DNA of 64,000 nt, taken from assembly GCF_034350045.1 (NCBI RefSeq), contig NZ_CP133781.1, forward strand, positions 4,450,501 to 4,514,500. The letters run 5' to 3'. The notes beneath the pieces are model-generated. The model was not told the origin of the DNA. It saw only the letters and a list, made by a program, of their open reading frames with translations, and did no database searches. Positions 32,104 to 39,312 of the stretch are shown in pieces. Position 1 is the stretch's first letter. Each line of letters begins with the position of its first letter. The translations under genes and the position numbers were made by a program. This DNA comes from Pseudomonas sp. CCI4.2. GTDB lineage: Bacteria; Pseudomonadota; Gammaproteobacteria; Pseudomonadales; Pseudomonadaceae.

Positions 32104-33894
32104 ATGTTACTGATCATTTTGTCGTACCTGGGCGGCGTGCTAACGATCCTCAGCCCCTGCATCCTCCCGGTACTGCCGTTCGTCTTCGCCCGCTCCGGTG
32201 AGCCGTTCCGTCGCAGTGGTTTGCCGTTGTTGTGCGGCATGGCGTTGACCTTCGCGCTGGTCGCCACCTTGGCCGCTGTCGGCGGTGGCTGGGTGGTGCA
32301 AGCCAACCAATATGGGCGCTGGCTGGCCATCGCGCTGATGGCTTTTTTCGGCGTGACCTTGTTGTTTCCGCATTTGGCCGATCGCCTGACCCGCCCACTG
32401 GTGTCCATGGGGGACCGGCTGTCCAATTCGGCCCGCACTGAGCCCGGTAAATCCAGCGTCAAATCCTCGTTTGTGTTGGGGGTTGCGACAGGGTTGTTAT
32501 GGGCGCCGTGTGCCGGCCCGATTCTCGGCCTGGTTTTGACCGGCGCTGCATTGCACGGTGCCAGTGTCGGCACCAGTTTTCTGCTGTTGGCTTATGCCGC
32601 CGGTGCGGCCACTTCGTTGGCGTTGGCGTTGTTGATCGGCGGCAAGCTGTTCACCGCAATGAAACGCTCGTTGGGCGCTGGGGAATGGCTGCGTCGGGGT
32701 TTGGGCGTTGCCATGTTGTGCGGCGTGGCCGCCATTGCGTTGGGGCTGGACACCGGTTTGCTGACCAAGGTCTCTACCGTGGCCACTGCGGGGATCGAAC
32801 AAAAGTTGTTGGATACGCTGTCGCCATCGCCGGTCGCCTCTTCATCGCCATCGCCATCGCCTGAAGCACAGGGTAATGGCATGCTCAACGTCCGCTTGCA
32901 GAACACCGCCACTACACCGTTGTCGTTACCGGTAGAAGGCATGTTGCCCGATCTCTCCGGCGCAGTGACCTGGCTGAACTCCGCACCACTGACCGCCGAG
33001 CAATTGAAAGGCAAGGTGGTGCTCATCGATTTCTGGACCTACTCCTGCATCAACTGCCTGCGCAGCCTGCCTTACGTCAACGCCTGGGCGAAGAAATACC
33101 ACGACCAAGGCTTGGTGGTCATCGGGGTGCACGCCCCGGAGTTTGCCTTCGAGCGTGACGTTAATAACGTCAAAAAAGCGGTCCACGATTTGGGCATCAA
33201 CTACCCGGTAGCGCTGGATAACGACTTCGCTATTTGGAAGGGGTTCAACAATCAATACTGGCCCGCGCATTACTTTGTCGATGCCAAAGGGCAAATTCGT
33301 TATCACCATTTTGGCGAAGGTGATTACGCGCAATCTGAACAGGTTATTCAGCAACTGTTGAACGAGGCCGGTCAGAAAAACGTCTCAAGCGATGTGGTGG
33401 TGGCGGACGCCCAAGGCGTGCAGAAGGGCGCAGACGATGCCCAAATGCAGTCGCCTGAGACCTACCTCGGTTATGACCGCACTGAAAACTTCGCCTCGGC
33501 CAGTGAGCAAGTGATGAACAAAGCGCATACCTACGCAGCACCGCTGCAGCCACGCCTCAACCAGTGGGGGCTGACGGGTAACTGGACTGCAAAACCCGAG
33601 CAAGTCGTGCTTGAACACGCACCCGGCCGCATCGTCTATCGCTTTCATGCGCGGGACTTGCATTTGGTGCTCGGGCCTGGCGCAGACGGCAAACCTGTGC
33701 GTTTCCGGGTCAGCGTCGATGGCGCAGCGCCGGGCGACAATCACGGCACCGACATTGCCGCCGACGGTAGCGGCACGGTGACCGCGCAACGGCTTTATCA
33801 GTTGGTGCGACAAAACGGTCCAGTGACCGATCACCTTTTCTCTATTGAATTTCTTGACCCCGGCGTACAGGCGTATGCGTTCACCTTTGGTTGA
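32104..33894 (+). CDS. DipZ-like thiol-disulfide electron carrier (CcdA-TlpA fusion)
   Basis: 596 aa: an N-terminal CcdA/DsbD-type membrane domain (LTILSPCILPVLPFVFARSG and LWAPCAGPILGLVLTGA hold the paired Cys; six spans to about residue 235), a Ser/Pro linker (SPSPVASSSPSPSPEAQG), a TlpA-like thioredoxin domain with active site C315-I-N-C318 (WTYSCINCLRSLPYVN), and a C-terminal beta-sandwich of about 160 residues (from VLEHAPGRIVYRFHARDLH) as in mycobacterial DipZ. It carries reducing power from cytoplasmic thioredoxin across the membrane. The ribosome site AAGGA is 11 bases upstream. Here it probably recycles exported MsrB and MsrA. Confidence 0.93.
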   Translation: MLLIILSYLGGVLTILSPCILPVLPFVFARSGEPFRRSGLPLLCGMALTFALVATLAAVGGGWVVQANQYGRWLAIALMAFFGVTLLFPHLADRLTRPLVSMGDRLSNSARTEPGKSSVKSSFVLGVATGLLWAPCAGPILGLVLTGAALHGASVGTSFLLLAYAAGAATSLALALLIGGKLFTAMKRSLGAGEWLRRGLGVAMLCGVAAIALGLDTGLLTKVSTVATAGIEQKLLDTLSPSPVASSSPSPSPEAQGNGMLNVRLQNTATTPLSLPVEGMLPDLSGAVTWLNSAPLTAEQLKGKVVLIDFWTYSCINCLRSLPYVNAWAKKYHDQGLVVIGVHAPEFAFERDVNNVKKAVHDLGINYPVALDNDFAIWKGFNNQYWPAHYFVDAKGQIRYHHFGEGDYAQSEQVIQQLLNEAGQKNVSSDVVVADAQGVQKGADDAQMQSPETYLGYDRTENFASASEQVMNKAHTYAAPLQPRLNQWGLTGNWTAKPEQVVLEHAPGRIVYRFHARDLHLVLGPGADGKPVRFRVSVDGAAPGDNHGTDIAADGSGTVTAQRLYQLVRQNGPVTDHLFSIEFLDPGVQAYAFTFG

Positions 33895-33927
33895 TCACAG
33901 CCTGTCCTTAACACGTGAGGATTACCT

Positions 33928-34647
33928 ATGAGTATGTTCAGTTTTGCCAAACAGAAAGCAACCCTGGCACTGAGTTGCGCAGGTGCTGTGGCGTTGATAT
34001 TGGGCTTGTCCGTGCAATCGGCCAACTCTGCCGAACCGGTGGTGGCCCTCGCCCCACCGACACTGGATGAAGCCGTCGGCACGTCCCACAGCGAAGTCGC
34101 GGTATTTGCTGGCGGTTGTTTCTGGGGCGTTCAAGGCGTGTTTCAGCACGTGATCGGCGTCGACAATGCGCTGTCCGGTTATGCCGGCGGCGCGGCGAAC
34201 ACCGCCGAGTACGAGCAGGTCGGCTCCGGCGACACCGGGCACGCGGAATCTGTGCAGGTGACGTATGACCCGACGAAGGTGACGTATGGGCGATTGCTTC
34301 AGGTGTTTTTCTCGGTAGCACATAACCCGACCGAGCTGAACCGCCAAGGCCCTGATCGCGGCACACAATACCGCTCGGCGATCTTCCCGCAGAATCCAGA
34401 GCAGGAAAAAGTCGCTCAGGCATACATTGCGCAGTTGGAGGGATCGAAAGCGTTCAGCGCGCCGATTGTGACCAAGATCGAAGACCACAAGAACTTCTTC
34501 CCGGCGGAGGGTTATCACCAGAACTACCTGACCTTGCACCCGACCAGCCCGTACATCGCCATGAACGATTTACCCAAAGTGCAGAGTTTGAAAGAACTGG
34601 TGCCAACGCTTTATCGGGCCGATCCGGTGTTGGTGGGGAAGCTTTAA
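33928..34647 (+). CDS. msrA: Exported methionine-S-sulfoxide reductase MsrA
   Basis: 239 aa. A Sec-type signal ending in LSVQSANSAEP (about 1-35) makes it periplasmic. The MsrA domain follows: catalytic Cys64 in FAGGCFWGVQG, GYAGGAANTAEYEQV, GHAESVQVTYDP, FFSVAHNPTELNRQGPDRGTQYRSA and EGYHQNYL. The usual recycling Cys near the C-terminus is absent, consistent with direct reduction by the DipZ thioredoxin domain. GAGG ribosome site; last gene of the operon. Confidence 0.93.
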   Translation: MSMFSFAKQKATLALSCAGAVALILGLSVQSANSAEPVVALAPPTLDEAVGTSHSEVAVFAGGCFWGVQGVFQHVIGVDNALSGYAGGAANTAEYEQVGSGDTGHAESVQVTYDPTKVTYGRLLQVFFSVAHNPTELNRQGPDRGTQYRSAIFPQNPEQEKVAQAYIAQLEGSKAFSAPIVTKIEDHKNFFPAEGYHQNYLTLHPTSPYIAMNDLPKVQSLKELVPTLYRADPVLVGKL

Positions 34648-34683
34648 TTGGTCACACCGAGACAATCGGCAGATAACACATCG

Positions 34684-34955
34684 GTGGGACCGAATTCAAT
34701 CGGGAAGCGGCCTGAAAGACCGTATTGTTGCCTTCCCGAATGAATTCGGTCCCACGGTTTCTGGCGATGCACACATTTCTGTAGGTGCTGCCAAAGGCTG
34801 CGATTCAGATGTTCAGTGCCTACTATTCCGTGCCTGCCGAAAGTCTCTGTGGGAGTTGGCTCGCCAACGAAAGCGTCAATCCAGGCCACCCAGGCTTCAG
34901 GTCGACATCAGCGGCGTGACTACGGACCTCTTCGCAGGCAAGCCTACTCCCACAG
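34684..34955. repeat. Composite palindromic repeat, about 270 bp, homologous to 48482-48683
   Basis: Contains a type A inverted pair (GTGGGACCGAATTCAATCGG and GAATGAATTCGGTCCCAC), then a block shared with 48482-48683: GGCGATGCACA, TTTCTGTAGG, CTGCGA, TCAGATGTTCAGTGCCT, GCCAACGAAAGCGTCAA, CCCAGGCTTCAGGTC, ACATCAGCGGCG and a terminal CTTCGCAGGCAAGCCTACTC. The two copies are collinear with only small indels. Confidence 0.8.
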
Positions 34956-34986
34956 TATCTGCGGTTACTTGCTATCAACCGTATCA

Positions 34987-34991
34987 ATCAA
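34987..34991. repeat. Left 5-bp target site duplication of the mini-Tn3 element
   Basis: ATCAA, identical to the five bases directly after the right inverted repeat (36826-36830). Confidence 0.85.
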
Positions 34992-35029
34992 GGGGTCGCT
35001 TCAGAAAACGGAATTTAAAGCACGTTAAG
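34992..35029 (+). repeat. Left 38-bp terminal inverted repeat (Tn21-type)
   Basis: Begins GGGGTCGCTTCAGAAAACGG and ends GCACGTTAAG. The sequence is very close to the 38-bp ends of Tn21/Tn501/Tn1721. The last 29 bases match the right end with one mismatch. Confidence 0.9.
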
Positions 35030-35327
35030 CGGGTGGCAGCGCTCGTAATGGCCTGCACTTCCCCGCACCGACCTTGGTGCGGTTGCGCCACAGGTAGTCG
35101 CCCGTCAAATTGATGTGCTCCCAGCCCAGCGGGGATAGGTATTGCAACAGCGCGTCAATGCTTTTGCCGTGATTGCGCAAGGCGTTCACGGCTCGTTCCA
35201 GATAGACGGTATTCCACAGCACAATAGCCGCCGTCACCAGATTGAGGCCGCTGGCCCGGTAGCGCTGTTGCTCGAAGCTACGGTCGCGGATCTCTCCTAG
35301 CCGGTTAAAGAATACAGCCCGAGCCAA
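35025..35327 (-). pseudogene. tnpA: Tn3-family transposase, C-terminal fragment
   Basis: Reads ARAVFFNRLGEIRDRSFEQQ then RYRASGLNLVTAAIVLWNTVYLERAV, the conserved C-terminal end of Tn3-family DDE transposases (about 1,000 aa full length). Only about 100 residues remain; the catalytic domain is missing. The stop lies inside the left terminal repeat, as in intact Tn3 elements. The upstream end joins directly to a toxin fragment near 35325. Confidence 0.9.
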
Positions 35328-35548
35328 TGGACGGTTACGCCGAGTTCATCCAGGTACACACGCAAGTGCCATGGCGCAGCATGCGTGGGATGCGCAACCG
35401 CATTGCTCACGGTTACTTCGATATCAACCTGGATGTCGTGTGGGAGACGGTTAAAACGGCGTTGCCAGAGTTGTTGACGCAGCTCTCCACCGTTCTCCAG
35501 GACGCCGACGATAAAAGAAACAATCCAACAAGAGACACGCCATGTTAA
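35327..35548 (+). pseudogene. HepT/DUF86 toxin, 5'-truncated fragment
   Basis: The frame ends in GMRNRIAHGYFDINLDVVWE, the HEPN RNase-like signature (R-x4-6-H-x-Y) followed by the DUF86 helix VKTALPELLTQLSTVLQD. The first half of the protein and the partner MntA-type antitoxin are missing. Its stop overlaps the resolvase start by 7 bases, the arrangement of toxin-antitoxin modules placed next to tnpR in several Tn3-family elements. The ATG at 35327 is probably fortuitous. Confidence 0.7.
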
Positions 35549-36099
35549 TCGGCTATGCACGTGTCTCGACGCAAGATCAGAACCTGGAACTACAACGTGA
35601 AGCCTTGACCCTGGCAGGGTGTCAGAAGGTCTTCGAGGACAAGGTAAGTGGTACGAGGGCAGACCGGCCAGGCCTGGGTAAGGCGCAAGAAATACTGCGT
35701 GAGGGCGACACCCTGGTGGTCTGGAAGCTGGATCGCCTGGGGCGTAGCGTCAAGCAGTTGGTCGACCTGGTCGGCGAGCTGCACAAACAAGGTGTCCAGT
35801 TCAAGAGCCTGACCGACGCCATCGATACCGGCACCTCATCAGGTCGGTTCTTTTTTCATGTAATGGCCAGTCTCGCTGAAATGGAGCGTGAGCTGGTCGT
35901 TGAGCGAACCCGTGCGGGGGTTGACGTTGCCCGCCAACTTGGCCGTAAAGGTGGCCGCAAGCCCAAGATGACCGAAAGCAAAATCGAGTCCGCCAAAAAG
36001 TTGCTGGCAAGTGGCGTTCCGCCCAAGGATGTAGCCAAGAACCTCGGGGTTTCAGTTTCTACGTTATACCGTTGGATTCCAGCGTCAGAACATGCTTAA
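35542..36099 (+). CDS. tnpR: Serine resolvase TnpR
   Basis: 185 aa. Catalytic Ser9 in IGYARVSTQDQNLELQ, further active-site elements in DKVSGTRADRPGL, LVVWKLDRLGRSVKQL and SGRFFFHVMASLAEMERELVVERTRAG (split), then a C-terminal helix-turn-helix (PPKDVAKNLGVSVSTLYRWI). Resolves cointegrates formed during replicative transposition by recombining at a res site. Intact, unlike its transposase. Belongs to the mini-Tn3 element. Confidence 0.95.
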   Translation: MLIGYARVSTQDQNLELQREALTLAGCQKVFEDKVSGTRADRPGLGKAQEILREGDTLVVWKLDRLGRSVKQLVDLVGELHKQGVQFKSLTDAIDTGTSSGRFFFHVMASLAEMERELVVERTRAGVDVARQLGRKGGRKPKMTESKIESAKKLLASGVPPKDVAKNLGVSVSTLYRWIPASEHA

Positions 36100-36201
36100 G
36101 AGTTCTTTTTTATGAAACTATCATAACTACCGTCCTTGATTGGGCTTTTAACAGAAAGCTCACGGCTTTCCTGAGAAAAATAGATGGAAACTAATAATAC
36201 A

Positions 36202-36238
36202 CAGAAATAAAAAGCCCTGAATCAAAATTGATTCAGGG
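36202..36238 (-). terminator. Rho-independent terminator of the cargo gene
   Basis: CCCTGAATCAA (36215-36225) pairs with TTGATTCAGGG (36228-36238), a perfect 11-bp stem. On the minus strand it is followed by CTTTTTATTTCTG, so it terminates transcription of the 36278-36526 gene. It can also form on the plus strand after tnpR. Confidence 0.85.
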
Positions 36239-36277
36239 TGAATAAAATTTAAAAAATCTTACTTGTCAAACAATGGG

Positions 36278-36526
36278 TTACTTTAGAAGTTTCACTGCTG
36301 CTTGAGCAAGACTAATGAACAACTTGTCATCCTGCGCATCAAAATCGCCATCGCCGTCAGCATCTCCTTTTACGTCTACCTTGTCGTAATTTTCATTCTT
36401 CCCTGAAGAAGACACGGAGGTAGAAAATTCAAGTTCTTTTCCAGAGTAGAATTCGAGCAGAACTTCAGGACTACCATCACGGTCAAGATCTTCAATTGAA
36501 ATACGGATTTCCTTAGCAGCCATCAT
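36278..36526 (-). CDS. Small acidic cargo protein with an EF-hand-like loop
   Basis: 82 aa beginning MMAAKEIRISIEDLDRDGSP, with GAGGTG upstream. The protein is strongly acidic. Two Asp-rich loops are visible: DLDRDGSPEVLLE near residue 13 and DADGDGDFDAQDDKLF near residue 55, the second fitting the DxDxDGxxD calcium-binding loop. No signal peptide or membrane span. Lower GC than tnpR. It has its own terminator and sits between tnpR and the right end of the transposon as cargo. Family not recognised; calcium binding is inferred from the loop. Confidence 0.7.
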   Translation of the reverse strand: MMAAKEIRISIEDLDRDGSPEVLLEFYSGKELEFSTSVSSSGKNENYDKVDVKGDADGDGDFDAQDDKLFISLAQAAVKLLK

Positions 36527-36787
36527 TACACCTCATCCATTGAATTAAGTAATAGCCACATCGCTCAAAGAACGCGTGCCCTTACTAACAGTAGGCCATC
36601 CCCCCCACAACCGTCCACCGGTAGCAAAACAGGTAGGGCTATTTTTTGATCAGCGGTCGTGAGAGGTATGCCGAAAACTCCGTCAGTAAACAATCTTTTA
36701 CAACGGCCCCACCGTTGGCCCCTCCTTTACGAGGTTTGTGGCATCGCCGGAAAAATCGGAGGTTCCGGCTGCCCGTCACTGTGCACG
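36527..36787. other. Non-coding right arm of the mini-Tn3
   Basis: About 260 bases between the cargo gene and the right terminal repeat. It should hold the promoter of the cargo gene. No res-like pair of palindromes could be recognised, and no gene is seen. Confidence 0.5.
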
Positions 36788-36825
36788 CTTAGCGTGCTTT
36801 AAATTCCGTTTTCTGAGACTGGCCC
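36788..36825 (-). repeat. Right 38-bp terminal inverted repeat (Tn21-type)
   Basis: Runs from CTTAGCGTGCTTTAAATTCC to GAGACTGGCCC. The inner 29 bases are the reverse complement of the left end with one difference; the outer 9 bases diverge (GGGCCAGTC against GGGGTCGCT). Confidence 0.9.
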
Positions 36826-36830
36826 ATCAA
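36826..36830. repeat. Right 5-bp target site duplication of the mini-Tn3 element
   Basis: ATCAA, matching 34987-34991. Together they prove that the outer boundaries are correct. Confidence 0.85.
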
Positions 36831-36887
36831 ATCCCAGGGCCGTCCCGGCTTCGCCCCAGGGCATGAATGAATTCATTCCACAGAGAA

Positions 36888-37823
36888 TCAAGTTGCCTGG
36901 CGTAAGCGCACCCGTCGATTAAACACCCACAACCCCACCAAGGTCAGGCCGATGCCTGCCACGCTTAGTGACGTCAGGGCATCACCAAATTGCAGATAAG
37001 CCCAGAGCATGGTCACCGGCGGTGTCAGGAACAGGGCGCTGCTGACGCGTTGCAGGCTGTAGCGTTGTAAGCACAGCCAATAAAATCCATACCCGCCCAG
37101 TGTCGACAGGATGACCAACCAACCCACGCCTAACCCGAAGCTGAGGGAAGCAATCGGCCGCAGGCTGCCTTCGTACAGTGCCAACAGCGCAAATACGGGC
37201 AACGACGCACACACCTGAATAAACAGCGCCAGCAGTCGCGGCATTTGACTGGGGCGTTGCTTCTGGTAATGGGTCACGGCAGCCAATGACAGCACGCCGA
37301 TTAACGGCAAACTATAAGCCCAGACCGCTGCGGTTCCGAGTTCAAGGCCTGTGCCACTGGCAATGATCATCCCCAGCACGCAGATACCCAGCCCGCACCA
37401 TTGCCACCCGCGAGTGCGTTGATCGGGGTAAAACGCGGCCATCAGCACGATCATCAACGGCAACAGGTTGGCAATCAGCGCAGTCATCCCCGGTGCCACT
37501 CCGCACTCAATCGCTTTGGCGATGGGTGCGATATAACCGGCGATCGCAAACAGGCCCATCAGCGCTTGGCGCACACCATCTCGCCACTCCAGCCGCCGTA
37601 ATTCGCCCATCACAAACGGCAGCAACACCAGCGCAGCCAGTACAAAGCGCCAGAAGGTCGCCAAAAATACCCCACTTTGCTCAGCCACATAGCGGTAGCC
37701 AATGAAACCCGAACTCCAACTGAGCACCATGGCTGCCAGCAGTAGTCCTGGAGCAAACCTCAGCAGATTGATAGGTCGCCGGGCGCAGGGCGTCGCCAAG
37801 GGGACGGTTTGTCGGAGAGTCAT
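36888..37823 (-). CDS. EamA/DMT-family transporter
   Basis: 311 aa from ATG 37823, with ten hydrophobic segments as two EamA repeats. The first includes LSWSSGFIGYRYVAEQSGVFLATFWRFVLAALVL in parts, and the second ends FLTPPVTMLWAYLQFGDALTSLSVAGIGLTLVGLWVF in parts. Proteins of this type export amino acids, purines or small metabolites; the substrate cannot be told. Divergent from a LysR gene 98 bases away, which probably controls it. Confidence 0.92.
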   Translation of the reverse strand: MTLRQTVPLATPCARRPINLLRFAPGLLLAAMVLSWSSGFIGYRYVAEQSGVFLATFWRFVLAALVLLPFVMGELRRLEWRDGVRQALMGLFAIAGYIAPIAKAIECGVAPGMTALIANLLPLMIVLMAAFYPDQRTRGWQWCGLGICVLGMIIASGTGLELGTAAVWAYSLPLIGVLSLAAVTHYQKQRPSQMPRLLALFIQVCASLPVFALLALYEGSLRPIASLSFGLGVGWLVILSTLGGYGFYWLCLQRYSLQRVSSALFLTPPVTMLWAYLQFGDALTSLSVAGIGLTLVGLWVFNRRVRLRQAT

Positions 37824-37921
37824 GGGCAATACCTGTGCAGGGTGTCTGCAACAGGGTATGAATAGAGCGGTAATGCAATCAAACGATACGATTAGCAGCA
37901 GTGATGCAGGAATCCTCAACC

Positions 37922-38791
37922 ATGGCCAACACCCTGGACATCGATCTTTTGCGAACCTTCCACGCCGTTGTCCGGTTCGGGCAGTTTCTGGCGGCATCGG
38001 CGTTTCTCAATCGCAGCCCGTCGGCGGTGAGTCTGCATGTGCGGCGTCTAGAGGATGTAGCCGGTGGGCAATTATTTGAGCGCGACAACCAGACTGTGGC
38101 GTTGACCCCGCTGGGGCGCCGTTTCGCGCTGCACACGGCGCAACTGCTAAGGCTGCATGATCAGGTGCTCGACAGCTTTAGCCACCCGGTTGCCAGCGGC
38201 CGGGTGCGTTTGGGGATATCGGAGGAGTACGCCGGGGCTTTGCTGCACTGCACGTTGCCGTCGCTGACCACGCATTTTCCGCACATTGAATTGGAAATCG
38301 AGACCGGTTCCAGCGGGCGTTTGCGGACACGATTGACCCGGGGCCAACTGGATCTGGCGCTGGTCGTTGAACCCATGGGCGTGCCCTCGCCCGACCACCA
38401 GCCCGCACGAACCTTTGGCACGACCCAACCGATATGGGTCGCGGCGCATCAGTACCGGATCGACAGCACCCGACCCGTGCCGTTGGCGCTGCACGGTAAA
38501 GGTTGCCCCTATCGCGCAGTGGCTATTGATGCTTTGGCACACGCCCAGCGGCGATGGCGCACGGTGGTCATGAGTGCGGGGGGAATGGCGCTGGAGATGA
38601 CCATTAGCGCTGGGCTCGCCATCGGCATCATCGACCGCGCCCGGATCGGCACTGATATGCGCGAACTGACACTTGACGATGGTTTCCCGGAACTGCCGCT
38701 GCACGAATTGAAGCTGATGAAAGCACCGGGAAACGCCAGTGCGGCCGTTGAAGTGATGGTTCAGTTGATAAGCGAACACTTCCGGCTGTAA
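37922..38791 (+). CDS. LysR-type regulator divergent from the EamA transporter
   Basis: 289 aa from ATG 37922 with AGGAA about 10 bases upstream (an ATG seven codons earlier is possible). N-terminal helix-turn-helix: DLLRTFHAVVRFGQFLAASA, FLNRSPSAVSLHVRRLED, LFERDNQTVALTPLG; C-terminal effector-binding domain with GRVRLGISEEYAGALL and AGLAIGIIDRARIGTDM. It likely controls the neighbouring exporter. The stop lies 4 bases from the convergent arsC stop. Confidence 0.92.
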   Translation: MANTLDIDLLRTFHAVVRFGQFLAASAFLNRSPSAVSLHVRRLEDVAGGQLFERDNQTVALTPLGRRFALHTAQLLRLHDQVLDSFSHPVASGRVRLGISEEYAGALLHCTLPSLTTHFPHIELEIETGSSGRLRTRLTRGQLDLALVVEPMGVPSPDHQPARTFGTTQPIWVAAHQYRIDSTRPVPLALHGKGCPYRAVAIDALAHAQRRWRTVVMSAGGMALEMTISAGLAIGIIDRARIGTDMRELTLDDGFPELPLHELKLMKAPGNASAAVEVMVQLISEHFRL

Positions 38792-38795
38792 GCGG

Positions 38796-39266
38796 CTACA
38801 GACGCCCAATTTCATCCAGTACCACTTTCTGCTCGGGTGGTGAACGCTGTTCGATTTCCGCTGCGAATAATGCCGTGAAGCGACGCTTTATTATTTCCAA
38901 GGTCGCATCAAACGCCGCTTGGATGGCGTCTAGGCTGCCTTGGACATCCGACGGATCGGCCAGTCCCCAGTGGCTTTTAATCGCCGGGCCAAAGTACACC
39001 GGACACGGCTCGCCAGCCGCTTGGTCACAGACCGTGATTACAATATCGGGCGGCGAATCGGCAAACACTTCTGAGCCTTTGCTGTACAGCCCGTGGACTG
39101 AAACCCCCGCTTTTTCCAACGTCGCCAGCGCGCGAAGATTCAGCTGCCCGCTGGGAAAGCTGCCAGCGCTAACCGCCTGAAAACCCGCTGGGGCCATATG
39201 ATTGAACAACGCTTCGGACAGCACGCTGCGGCAACTATTGGCGGTACACATGAACAGGATTTTCAT
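38796..39266 (-). CDS. arsC: Arsenate reductase, low-molecular-weight phosphatase type
   Basis: Reduces arsenate to arsenite. 156 aa with the phosphatase-loop Cys7 and Arg13 in FMCTANSCRSVLSEALFNHM, and downstream Cys in VITVCDQAAGEPCPVYFGP that act in the disulfide relay, then HWGLADPSDVQGS holding the acid Asp. It is the thioredoxin-coupled class rather than the glutaredoxin class. Last gene of arsRBC, 46 bases after arsB. Confidence 0.93.
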   Translation of the reverse strand: MKILFMCTANSCRSVLSEALFNHMAPAGFQAVSAGSFPSGQLNLRALATLEKAGVSVHGLYSKGSEVFADSPPDIVITVCDQAAGEPCPVYFGPAIKSHWGLADPSDVQGSLDAIQAAFDATLEIIKRRFTALFAAEIEQRSPPEQKVVLDEIGRL

Positions 39267-39312
39267 CGGAGCCTCATGAATTTTATGACAACAACTAAAG
39301 GAGATGCCGCCT

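Larger units (their letters stand above)
34992..36825. mobile_element. Non-autonomous Tn3-family transposon with hepT remnant, resolvase and one cargo gene
   Basis: A 1,834-bp unit with 38-bp Tn21-like ends (34992-35029 and 36788-36825) and a perfect 5-bp duplication ATCAA on both sides. Inside, left to right: the last 100 codons of tnpA (minus), the last roughly 70 codons of a HepT/DUF86 toxin gene (plus), intact tnpR (plus), a terminator, and an 82-aa acidic cargo gene (minus). The transposase body and the 5' part of the toxin module have been lost in one deletion near 35325, so movement would need a transposase supplied in trans. The clean ends and duplication show that it inserted by transposition. 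Confidence 0.9.

Noticed and set aside
34684..34955. CRISPR-like array
   Set aside because: Repeats are palindromic, irregularly spaced and dispersed singly over the window, without uniform spacers or cas genes.
35297..35560. Minus-strand frame over the hepT fragment
   Set aside because: It is antisense to the recognisable HEPN motif; the plus frame is the real remnant.
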